64,000 nt of DNA from Macropodus opercularis (lineage: Eukaryota > Chordata > Actinopteri > Anabantiformes > Osphronemidae): contig JAUCMP010000049.1 in NCBI GenBank assembly GCA_030770545.1, forward strand, positions 1 to 64,000, read 5' to 3'. Under the pieces are notes generated by a model. The model had not been told where the DNA came from. It made no database searches and saw only the letters and a program-made list of their open reading frames with translations. The translations under genes were made by a program, and so were the position numbers. How positions within the stretch are numbered: position 1 is the first letter of the stretch; every line of letters starts with the position of its first letter. Positions 1-7,355 of this stretch are shown here, piece by piece.

Positions 1-102
1 TTTGGGGAATTCGCAGGGTCAGACAGCCGGTGTGCAATGGCTGAGCCTCGCCCTGGGTGAACCACCTTCTTGATCATGGTATCTCCCCTGCCAGGTAAGT
101 AT
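1..102 (-). ncRNA. U1: U1 snRNA, unit 1, cut by the window start
   Basis: The 5' two thirds of U1 are present, through stem-loop II and into III; the Sm site and 3' hairpin lie outside the window. One G of a four-G run is missing near 18 compared with all other copies. Confidence 0.93.
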
Positions 103-407
103 GACTTGCTCCGCTCGCACTCAGGGAGCTCTCTCCGGGACTAACCACGCTCACTGACGGTGCTGACAGTGGGAAGAAGGCAGCTTTGCGGAGCCTACCG
201 GTCTGCACCAGTTGTACTTTTCAGTAAAGGCTGGCGAACGTTAGTCGCTGTTCTCTCTCTGTCTTGTTGTTTTCTCTCAAAGGGGAGCAAACTTGTCCCA
301 TCATGCATTGCTGCCTTTTTCCACAGGAAATCCCACAGGCTGGACAGAAGGTGAGCCCGACAGAGCGGAGCGCAATGACAATGGCTTGGCGTTGAACACA
401 GAGTGTG

Positions 408-593
408 GGGGGCACCGTTCCCAGAAGCGCTGCAATACCAGGCCGATGCGTGGAGTGGACGGAGCAAGCCCCTGTTCACCTCCCTGCTCCAAAAAGCAAT
501 TTAATATATGGTCCCCGGGTAGGGGACGTATCAGATATTAAACTGATAAGAACAGATACTACACTTGATCTTAGCCAAAAGGCGAGAAGCGAT
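408..593 (-). ncRNA. U2: U2 snRNA, unit 1, with two single-base deletions
   Basis: Same as the type copy but two bases shorter: one C missing near 478 (stem III region) and one near 582, in the GGCC near the 5' end that pairs in stem I. If real these would damage the RNA; sequencing error is more likely. Confidence 0.92.
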
Positions 594-994
594 GACCTGC
601 ATGCTCGTGATGCCAGAGGCCGCTCTTTTGGGCGCCCCTCGCTGGTCGCGGTGCAGTGTGTTGAACTGGCAGCGAGAAAGCGCCGTCTGCTTAGCACCGC
701 CCACAGCCGTGCTCTCCTTGCACGCCCCCAGATCTTGCAGATGGCGATCCACTGCAGGCCGCTGAGCGTCGGGGCCTGTGCAGACGCGCGTACATGAAGT
801 TACACCCACACATGGCAACGCATGCGTTTCAAAGCATCGAACACAAACACACTCACGCATATAAAGTGCGCGTAATGACACAGGCAGGACACTCTGCAGC
901 TCTGCGTGCACAAAACGCGAGGCCACGAGAAAGACTTGGGAGGGGTCGTCTCTCGACGCCGCGTATTTCTCTGTTACTTTCACAAAACTCTGGC

Positions 995-1115
995 GGCTCT
1001 GCCGAGGGGCAAAGCCCAGCAAAAATTGACTCAACCCGTTTGAGTTCCTCTCCACGGAAATCTTTAGTAAAAGGCGAAAGACTTGTGCGTTATGAAGAGA
1101 AACCGGAGCGAAGAT
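995..1115 (-). ncRNA. U5: U5 snRNA, unit 1
   Basis: Intact and the same as the type copy, although a G is missing just beyond its 3' flank near 961. Confidence 0.92.
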
Positions 1116-1287
1116 GGCCCGGGCCTCAAAGCGAAGCAGAGGCCCCTCGTCTTCCCAGCCACAGCCGTCACGGAAGACCCAGCTATTGCCGCTTGCTAGG
1201 CCCCTCCCCTTGCCCGGAGCCATGCACCCGATAGGCTCTGTGCAATCACAGTGGCTCACGACTAGGCTTTTGTCTTTGACATCTGAC

Positions 1288-1450
1288 GAGGGGAGAGCGC
1301 GAACGCAGTCCCCCACTACCACAAATTATGCAGTCGAGATTCCCGCATTTGGGGAATTCGCAGGGGTCAGACAGCCGGTGTGCAATGGCTGAGCCTCGCC
1401 CTGGGTGAACCACCTTCTTGATCATGGTATCTCCCCTGCCAGGTAAGTAT
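1288..1450 (-). ncRNA. U1: U1 snRNA, unit 2
   Basis: First complete U1 of the window; same as the type copy. A C is missing in its upstream flank near 1482. Confidence 0.96.
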
Positions 1451-1753
1451 GACTTGCTCCGCTCGCACTCAGGGAGCTCTCTCGGGACTAACCACGCTCA
1501 CTGACGGTGCTGACAGTGGGAAGAAGGCAGCTTTGCGGAGCCTACCGGTCTGCACCAGTTGTACTTTTCAGTAAAGGCTGGCGAACGTTAGTCGCTGTTC
1601 TCTCTCTGTCTTGTTGTTTTCTCTCAAAGGGAGCAAACTTGTCCCATCATGCATTGCTGCCTTTTTCCACAGGAAATCCCACAGGCTGGACAGAAGGTGA
1701 GCCCGACAGAGCGGAGCGCAATGACAATGGCTTGGCGTTGAACACAGAGTGTG

Positions 1754-1941
1754 GGGGGCACCGTTCCCAGAAGCGCTGCAATACCAGGCCGATGCGTGGA
1801 GTGGACGGAGCAAGCCCCTGTTCCACCTCCCTGCTCCAAAAAGCAATTTAATATATGGTCCCCGGGTAGGGGACGTATCAGATATTAAACTGATAAGAAC
1901 AGATACTACACTTGATCTTAGCCAAAAGGCCGAGAAGCGAT
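1754..1941 (-). ncRNA. U2: U2 snRNA, unit 2
   Basis: Full 188 bases, same as the type copy. Confidence 0.96.
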
Positions 1942-2344
1942 GACCTGCATGCTCGTGATGCCAGAGGCCGCCTCTTTTGGGCGCCCCTCGCTGGTCGCGG
2001 TGCAGTGTGTTGAACTGGCAGCGAGAAAGCGCCGTCTGCTTAGCACCGCCACAGCCGTGCTCTCCTTGCACGCCCCCAGATCTTGCAGATGGCGATCCAC
2101 TGCAGGCCCGCTGAGCGTCGGGGCCTGTGCAGACGCGCGTACATGAAGTTACACCCACACATGGCAACGCATGCGTTTCAAAGCATCGAACCACAAACAC
2201 ACTCACGCATATAAAGTGCGCGTAATGACACAGGCAGGACACTCTGCAGCTCTGCGTGCACAAAACGCGAGGCCACGAGAAAGACTTGGGAGGGTCGTCT
2301 CTCGACGCCGGCGTATTTCTCTGTTACTTTCACAAAACTCTGGC

Positions 2345-2465
2345 GGCTCTGCCGAGGGGCAAAGCCCAGCAAAAATTGACTCAACCCGTTTGAGTTCCTC
2401 TCCACGGAAATCTTTAGTAAAAGGCGAAAGACTTGTGCGTTATGAAGAGAAACCGGAGCGAAGAT
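2345..2465 (-). ncRNA. U5: U5 snRNA, unit 2
   Basis: Same as the type copy; a G is missing outside the gene near 2292. Confidence 0.92.
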
Positions 2466-2616
2466 GGCCCGGGCCTCAAAGCGAAGCAGAGGCCCCTCGT
2501 CTTCCCAGCCACAGCCGTCACGGAAGACCCAGCTATTGCCGCTTGCTAGGCCCCTCCCCTTGCCCGGAGCCATGCACCCGATAGGCTCTGTGCAATCACA
2601 GTGGCTCACGACTAGG

Positions 2617-2630
2617 CTTTTGTCTTTGAC
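2617..2630 (-). terminator. 3' box after U1 (type unit)
   Basis: Minus strand GTCAAAGACAAAAG begins 8 bases after the U1 3' end and fits the snRNA 3' box pattern GTTT-N-AAARNNAGA reasonably. The 3' box directs 3' end formation by the Integrator complex. Confidence 0.65.
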
Positions 2631-2637
2631 ATCTGAC

Positions 2638-2800
2638 GAGGGGAGAGCGCGAACGCAGTCCCCCACTACCACAAATTATGCAGTCGAGATTCCCGCATTT
2701 GGGGAATTCGCAGGGGTCAGACAGCCGGTGTGCAATGGCTGAGCCTCGCCCTGGGTGAACCACCTTCTTGATCATGGTATCTCCCCTGCCAGGTAAGTAT
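2638..2800 (-). ncRNA. U1: U1 spliceosomal snRNA, unit 3 (type copy)
   Basis: U1 is the RNA of the U1 snRNP, which pairs with 5' splice sites in the nucleus. Read on the minus strand it starts ATACTTACCTG, the splice-site-pairing end. Stem-loop I has loop ATCAAGAAG, which fits the U1-70K consensus AUCANGAAG. Stem-loop II has ATTGCAC, the U1A site, on a CAGCC/GGCTG stem. The Sm site is ATAATTTGTGG and the last hairpin has a TTCG loop. Length is 163 bases against 164 in human, from one base missing near stem II. The 5' end is fixed by the family; the 3' end may be off by one. A PSE lies 43 bases upstream and a 3' box 7 bases downstream, so it looks functional. Confidence 0.97.
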
Positions 2801-2842
2801 GACTTGCTCCGCTCGCACTCAGGGAGCTCTCTCCGGGACTAA

Positions 2843-2861
2843 CCACGCTCACTGACGGTGC
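2843..2861 (-). promoter_or_regulatory. PSE of U1 (type unit)
   Basis: Minus strand GCACCGTCAGTGAGCGTGG lies at -43 to -61 from the U1 start. It resembles the vertebrate PSE (core CACCGTGAC) bound by SNAPc and shares GCACCG and AGCG with the U2 element. It is repeated in each unit. Confidence 0.8.
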
Positions 2862-2994
2862 TGACAGTGGGAAGAAGGCAGCTTTGCGGAGCCTACCGGT
2901 CTGCACCAGTTGTACTTTTCAGTAAAGGCTGGCGAACGTTAGTCGCTGTTCTCTCTCTGTCTTGTTGTTTTCTCTCAAAGGGGAGCAAACTTGT

Positions 2995-3009
2995 CCCATC
3001 ATGCATTGC
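2995..3009 (-). promoter_or_regulatory. SPH/ZNF143 (Staf) site, distal element of U1 (type unit)
   Basis: Plus strand CCCATCATGCATTGC closely fits the ZNF143 (Staf) site type CCCANNATGCNNNGC. It lies at -195 to -209 from U1, the classic place of the distal enhancer of vertebrate snRNA genes. I see no perfect octamer beside it. Confidence 0.75.
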
Positions 3010-3079
3010 TGCCTTTTTCCACAGGAAATCCCACAGGCTGGACAGAAGGTGAGCCCGACAGAGCGGAGCGCAATGACAA

Positions 3080-3095
3080 TGGCTTGGCGTTGAAC
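3080..3095 (-). terminator. Weak 3' box after U2 (type unit)
   Basis: Minus strand GTTCAACGCCAAGCCA is 10 bases beyond the U2 3' end. It keeps GTT and an A-rich step but is a poor match to the 3' box; assigned mainly on position. Confidence 0.4.
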
Positions 3096-3105
3096 ACAGA
3101 GTGTG

Positions 3106-3293
3106 GGGGGCACCGTTCCCAGAAGCGCTGCAATACCAGGCCGATGCGTGGAGTGGACGGAGCAAGCCCCTGTTCCACCTCCCTGCTCCAAAAAGCAATT
3201 TAATATATGGTCCCCGGGTAGGGGACGTATCAGATATTAAACTGATAAGAACAGATACTACACTTGATCTTAGCCAAAAGGCCGAGAAGCGAT
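3106..3293 (-). ncRNA. U2: U2 spliceosomal snRNA, unit 3 (type copy)
   Basis: U2 pairs with the intron branch site and, through its 5' end, with U6. Read on the minus strand it begins ATCGCTTCTCGGCC, and about the first 70 bases match the vertebrate sequence, including the branch-pairing GTAGTA. Stem IIa is GTCCCC/GGGGAC, base-pair changed relative to human but still paired. Stem III (GGAGCA/TGCTCC) and stem IV follow. Two oddities occur in every copy: the Sm site reads GCTTTTTGG where human has GATTTTTGG, and the stem IV loop reads TATTGCAGCGCTT where human has UAUUGCAGUACCU. Length is 188 bases, the usual size; the 3' end lies in a run of six C and is uncertain by about two bases. Confidence 0.97.
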
Positions 3294-3335
3294 GACCTGC
3301 ATGCTCGTGATGCCAGAGGCCGCCTCTTTTGGGCG

Positions 3336-3355
3336 CCCCTCGCTGGTCGCGGTGC
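3336..3355 (-). promoter_or_regulatory. PSE of U2 (type unit)
   Basis: Minus strand GCACCGCGACCAGCGAGGGG lies at -43 to -62 from the U2 start, the position expected for SNAPc binding. Its first six bases equal those of the U1 PSE, and AGCG is shared one base closer. Confidence 0.75.
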
Positions 3356-3506
3356 AGTGTGTTGAACTGGCAGCGAGAAAGCGCCGTCTGCTTAGCACCG
3401 CCCACAGCCGTGCTCTCCTTGCACGCCCCCAGATCTTGCAGATGGCGATCCACTGCAGGCCCGCTGAGCGTCGGGGCCTGTGCAGACGCGCGTACATGAA
3501 GTTACA

Positions 3507-3530
3507 CCCACACATGGCAACGCATGCGTT
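3507..3530 (-). promoter_or_regulatory. Candidate distal element of U2 (type unit)
   Basis: At -214 to -237 from U2 a degenerate SPH-like sequence (CCCACACATGGCAACGC, plus strand) runs into a perfect 12-base palindrome AACGCATGCGTT at 3519-3530. Position favours a distal enhancer; the match to known factors is weak. Confidence 0.4.
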
Positions 3531-3671
3531 TCAAAGCATCGAACCACAAACACACTCACGCATATAAAGTGCGCGTAATGACACAGGCAGGACACTCTGC
3601 AGCTCTGCGTGCACAAAACGCGAGGCCACGAGAAAGACTTGGGAGGGGTCGTCTCTCGACGCCGGCGTATT

Positions 3672-3694
3672 TCTCTGTTACTTTCACAAAACTC
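3672..3694 (-). terminator. 3' box after U5 (type unit)
   Basis: On the minus strand GTTTTGTGAAAGTAACAGA starts 6 bases after the U5 stem and matches GTTT-N-AAARNNAGA well. This supports the U5 3' end at 3699. Confidence 0.75.
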
Positions 3695-3698
3695 TGGC

Positions 3699-3819
3699 GG
3701 CTCTGCCGAGGGGCAAAGCCCAGCAAAAATTGACTCAACCCGTTTGAGTTCCTCTCCACGGAAATCTTTAGTAAAAGGCGAAAGACTTGTGCGTTATGAA
3801 GAGAAACCGGAGCGAAGAT
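3699..3819 (-). ncRNA. U5: U5 spliceosomal snRNA, unit 3 (type copy)
   Basis: U5 holds the exons during both splicing steps. On the minus strand the diagnostic loop I, CGCCTTTTACTAAAG, lies in a stem AAGTCTTT/AAAGATTT, flanked by GGTTTCTCTTC and GGAGAGGAAC as in human U5. The Sm site is CAATTTTTG. A 9-pair 3' stem, GGCTTTGCC with GGCAGAGCC around loop CCTC, closes the RNA. Alignment to human would start it near 3815, but the PSE spacing matches U1 exactly if it starts at the A at 3819, so I chose that; length is then 121 bases against about 117 in human. A good 3' box follows. It is less certain than U1 and U2 only at its 5' end. Confidence 0.93.
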
Positions 3820-3861
3820 GGCCCGGGCCTCAAAGCGAAGCAGAGGCCCCTCGTCTTCCCA

Positions 3862-3880
3862 GCCACAGCCGTCACGGAAG
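3862..3880 (-). promoter_or_regulatory. PSE of U5 (type unit)
   Basis: Minus strand CTTCCGTGACGGCTGTGGC includes CCGTGAC, the core of the vertebrate PSE. It lies at -43 to -61 if U5 starts at 3819, the same spacing as U1. This spacing is my main reason for choosing that start. Confidence 0.7.
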
Positions 3881-3904
3881 ACCCAGCTATTGCCGCTTGC
3901 TAGG

Positions 3905-3934
3905 CCCCTCCCCTTGCCCGGAGCCATGCACCCG
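3905..3934 (-). promoter_or_regulatory. Candidate upstream element of U5 (type unit)
   Basis: A GC-box-like CCCCTCCCC at 3905-3913 is followed by GCCATGCACCCG at 3923-3934, which resembles half of a ZNF143 site (ATGCACC). It lies about 86 to 115 bases upstream of U5, much closer than a usual distal element. Confidence 0.4.
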
Positions 3935-3991
3935 ATAGGCTCTGTGCAATCACAGTGGCTCACGACTAGGCTTTTGTCTTTGACATCTGAC

Positions 3992-4154
3992 GAGGGGAGA
4001 GCGCGAACGCAGTCCCCCACTACCACAAATTATGCAGTCGAGATTCCCGCATTTGGGGAATTCGCAGGGGTCAGACAGCCGGTGTGCAATGGCTGAGCCT
4101 CGCCCTGGGTGAACCACCTTCTTGATCATGGTATCTCCCCTGCCAGGTAAGTAT
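3992..4154 (-). ncRNA. U1: U1 snRNA, unit 4
   Basis: Same as type copy 2638-2800. Confidence 0.97.
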
Positions 4155-4459
4155 GACTTGCTCCGCTCGCACTCAGGGAGCTCTCTCCGGGACTAACCAC
4201 GCTCACTGACGGTGCTGACAGTGGGAAGAAGGCAGCTTTGCGGAGCCTACCGGTCTGCACCAGTTGTACTTTTCAGTAAAGGCTGGCGAACGTTAGTCGC
4301 TGTTCTCTCTCTGTCTTGTTGTTTTCTCTCAAAGGGGAGCAAACTTGTCCCATCATGCATTGCTGCCTTTTTCCACAGGAAATCCCACAGGCTGGACAGA
4401 AGGTGAGCCCGACAGAGCGGAGCGCAATGACAATGGCTTGGCGTTGAACACAGAGTGTG

Positions 4460-4647
4460 GGGGGCACCGTTCCCAGAAGCGCTGCAATACCAGGCCGATG
4501 CGTGGAGTGGACGGAGCAAGCCCCTGTTCCACCTCCCTGCTCCAAAAAGCAATTTAATATATGGTCCCCGGGTAGGGGACGTATCAGATATTAAACTGAT
4601 AAGAACAGATACTACACTTGATCTTAGCCAAAAGGCCGAGAAGCGAT
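4460..4647 (-). ncRNA. U2: U2 snRNA, unit 4
   Basis: Same as type copy 3106-3293. Confidence 0.97.
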
Positions 4648-5052
4648 GACCTGCATGCTCGTGATGCCAGAGGCCGCCTCTTTTGGGCGCCCCTCGCTGG
4701 TCGCGGTGCAGTGTGTTGAACTGGCAGCGAGAAAGCGCCGTCTGCTTAGCACCGCCCACAGCCGTGCTCTCCTTGCACGCCCCCAGATCTTGCAGATGGC
4801 GATCCACTGCAGGCCCGCTGAGCGTCGGGGCCTGTGCAGACGCGCGTACATGAAGTTACACCCACACATGGCAACGCATGCGTTTCAAAGCATCGAACCA
4901 CAAACACACTCACGCATATAAAGTGCGCGTAATGACACAGGCAGGACACTCTGCAGCTCTGCGTGCACAAAACGCGAGGCCACGAGAAAGACTTGGGAGG
5001 GGTCGTCTCTCGACGCCGGCGTATTTCTCTGTTACTTTCACAAAACTCTGGC

Positions 5053-5173
5053 GGCTCTGCCGAGGGGCAAAGCCCAGCAAAAATTGACTCAACCCGTTTG
5101 AGTTCCTCTCCACGGAAATCTTTAGTAAAAGGCGAAAGACTTGTGCGTTATGAAGAGAAACCGGAGCGAAGAT
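5053..5173 (-). ncRNA. U5: U5 snRNA, unit 4
   Basis: Same as type copy 3699-3819. Confidence 0.93.
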
Positions 5174-5345
5174 GGCCCGGGCCTCAAAGCGAAGCAGAGG
5201 CCCCTCGTCTTCCCAGCCACAGCCGTCACGGAAGACCCAGCTATTGCCGCTTGCTAGGCCCCTCCCCTTGCCCGGAGCCATGCACCCGATAGGCTCTGTG
5301 CAATCACAGTGGCTCACGACTAGGCTTTTGTCTTTGACATCTGAC

Positions 5346-5508
5346 GAGGGGAGAGCGCGAACGCAGTCCCCCACTACCACAAATTATGCAGTCGAGATTC
5401 CCGCATTTGGGGAATTCGCAGGGGTCAGACAGCCGGTGTGCAATGGCTGAGCCTCGCCCTGGGTGAACCACCTTCTTGATCATGGTATCTCCCCTGCCAG
5501 GTAAGTAT
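5346..5508 (-). ncRNA. U1: U1 snRNA, unit 5
   Basis: Same as type copy. Confidence 0.97.
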
Positions 5509-5813
5509 GACTTGCTCCGCTCGCACTCAGGGAGCTCTCTCCGGGACTAACCACGCTCACTGACGGTGCTGACAGTGGGAAGAAGGCAGCTTTGCGGAGC
5601 CTACCGGTCTGCACCAGTTGTACTTTTCAGTAAAGGCTGGCGAACGTTAGTCGCTGTTCTCTCTCTGTCTTGTTGTTTTCTCTCAAAGGGGAGCAAACTT
5701 GTCCCATCATGCATTGCTGCCTTTTTCCACAGGAAATCCCACAGGCTGGACAGAAGGTGAGCCCGACAGAGCGGAGCGCAATGACAATGGCTTGGCGTTG
5801 AACACAGAGTGTG

Positions 5814-6001
5814 GGGGGCACCGTTCCCAGAAGCGCTGCAATACCAGGCCGATGCGTGGAGTGGACGGAGCAAGCCCCTGTTCCACCTCCCTGCTCCAAA
5901 AAGCAATTTAATATATGGTCCCCGGGTAGGGGACGTATCAGATATTAAACTGATAAGAACAGATACTACACTTGATCTTAGCCAAAAGGCCGAGAAGCGA
6001 T
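5814..6001 (-). ncRNA. U2: U2 snRNA, unit 5
   Basis: Same as type copy. Confidence 0.97.
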
Positions 6002-6406
6002 GACCTGCATGCTCGTGATGCCAGAGGCCGCCTCTTTTGGGCGCCCCTCGCTGGTCGCGGTGCAGTGTGTTGAACTGGCAGCGAGAAAGCGCCGTCTGCT
6101 TAGCACCGCCCACAGCCGTGCTCTCCTTGCACGCCCCCAGATCTTGCAGATGGCGATCCACTGCAGGCCCGCTGAGCGTCGGGGCCTGTGCAGACGCGCG
6201 TACATGAAGTTACACCCACACATGGCAACGCATGCGTTTCAAAGCATCGAACCACAAACACACTCACGCATATAAAGTGCGCGTAATGACACAGGCAGGA
6301 CACTCTGCAGCTCTGCGTGCACAAAACGCGAGGCCACGAGAAAGACTTGGGAGGGGTCGTCTCTCGACGCCGGCGTATTTCTCTGTTACTTTCACAAAAC
6401 TCTGGC

Positions 6407-6527
6407 GGCTCTGCCGAGGGGCAAAGCCCAGCAAAAATTGACTCAACCCGTTTGAGTTCCTCTCCACGGAAATCTTTAGTAAAAGGCGAAAGACTTGTGC
6501 GTTATGAAGAGAAACCGGAGCGAAGAT
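6407..6527 (-). ncRNA. U5: U5 snRNA, unit 5
   Basis: Same as type copy. Confidence 0.93.
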
Positions 6528-6699
6528 GGCCCGGGCCTCAAAGCGAAGCAGAGGCCCCTCGTCTTCCCAGCCACAGCCGTCACGGAAGACCCAGCTATTG
6601 CCGCTTGCTAGGCCCCTCCCCTTGCCCGGAGCCATGCACCCGATAGGCTCTGTGCAATCACAGTGGCTCACGACTAGGCTTTTGTCTTTGACATCTGAC

Positions 6700-6862
6700 G
6701 AGGGGAGAGCGCGAACGCAGTCCCCCACTACCACAAATTATGCAGTCGAGATTCCCGCATTTGGGGAATTCGCAGGGGTCAGACAGCCGGTGTGCAATGG
6801 CTGAGCCTCGCCCTGGGTGAACCACCTTCTTGATCATGGTATCTCCCCTGCCAGGTAAGTAT
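6700..6862 (-). ncRNA. U1: U1 snRNA, unit 6
   Basis: Same as type copy. Confidence 0.97.
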
Positions 6863-7167
6863 GACTTGCTCCGCTCGCACTCAGGGAGCTCTCTCCGGGA
6901 CTAACCACGCTCACTGACGGTGCTGACAGTGGGAAGAAGGCAGCTTTGCGGAGCCTACCGGTCTGCACCAGTTGTACTTTTCAGTAAAGGCTGGCGAACG
7001 TTAGTCGCTGTTCTCTCTCTGTCTTGTTGTTTTCTCTCAAAGGGGAGCAAACTTGTCCCATCATGCATTGCTGCCTTTTTCCACAGGAAATCCCACAGGC
7101 TGGACAGAAGGTGAGCCCGACAGAGCGGAGCGCAATGACAATGGCTTGGCGTTGAACACAGAGTGTG

Positions 7168-7355
7168 GGGGGCACCGTTCCCAGAAGCGCTGCAATACCA
7201 GGCCGATGCGTGGAGTGGACGGAGCAAGCCCCTGTTCCACCTCCCTGCTCCAAAAAGCAATTTAATATATGGTCCCCGGGTAGGGGACGTATCAGATATT
7301 AAACTGATAAGAACAGATACTACACTTGATCTTAGCCAAAAGGCCGAGAAGCGAT
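7168..7355 (-). ncRNA. U2: U2 snRNA, unit 6
   Basis: Same as type copy. Confidence 0.97.

Larger units (their letters stand above)
1..2637 (-). repeat. Units 1 and 2, carrying single-base deletions
   Basis: Compared with the type unit these two units lack one base at each of about eleven places, near 18, 478, 582, 623, 760, 841, 961, 1482, 1627, 2048 and 2292. Every loss is in a run of two to four G or C. Three fall in RNA genes (U1 near 18, U2 near 478 and 582). No such change occurs in the later 61 kb, so consensus sequencing error is more likely than real decay. Confidence 0.8.
2801..3105 (-). other. Spacer A (type unit): U1 promoter region and U2 3' flank
   Basis: These 305 bases hold the U1 PSE, the U1 distal SPH site and a weak U2 3' box. 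The middle is a pyrimidine-rich stretch near 2949-2985 with no assigned role. I see no gene here on either strand. Confidence 0.8.
3294..3698 (-). other. Spacer B (type unit): U2 promoter region and U5 3' flank
   Basis: These 405 bases hold the U2 PSE next to the gene, a candidate distal element with a perfect 12-base palindrome, and the U5 3' box at the far end. A TATAAA at 3563-3568 on the plus strand has no recognisable gene after it. 5S rRNA, U4 and U6 were looked for and not found. Confidence 0.8.
2638..3991 (-). repeat. Type repeat unit (unit 3), 1354 bases
   Basis: Unit defined from the U1 3' end to the base before the next U1 3' end. It contains U1 (2638-2800), spacer A (2801-3105), U2 (3106-3293), spacer B (3294-3698), U5 (3699-3819) and spacer C (3820-3991). 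Units 4 to 47 match it except for the variants listed separately; unit 48 is cut off 209 bases into spacer A or slightly beyond. Confidence 0.95.
3820..3991 (-). other. Spacer C (type unit): compact U5 promoter and U1 3' flank
   Basis: Only 172 bases separate U5 from the next U1, so the usual distal element position of U5 (about -200) would fall inside that U1 gene. The spacer contains the U5 PSE, a GC-rich block with an SPH-like sequence, and the U1 3' box. Confidence 0.8.

Noticed and set aside
531..1322. A 263-codon minus-strand frame in unit 1
   Set aside because: It exists only because the single-base losses in unit 1 join frames that are closed in every other unit, and it reads through U5 and part of U2.
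2749..2800. Splice-donor-like CAGGTAAGTAT repeated every 1354 bases
   Set aside because: As a protein-gene splice site it is spurious: it is simply the complement of the U1 5' end.
2949..2985. Pyrimidine-rich tract in spacer A as a remnant of a transposon or poly(T) tail
   Set aside because: No target-site duplication, terminal repeat or reverse-transcriptase remnant is visible near it.
3026..3050. Micro-exon-like pattern on the plus strand (TTTTTCCACAG ... AAGGTGAGC)
   Set aside because: No transcript or frame supports it, and short acceptor and donor look-alikes are expected by chance in a pyrimidine-rich spacer.
3563..3568. TATAAA on the plus strand in the U2-U5 spacer
   Set aside because: No gene follows on the plus strand, there is no PSE at the right distance for a U6-type promoter, and no T run ends a polymerase III transcript.
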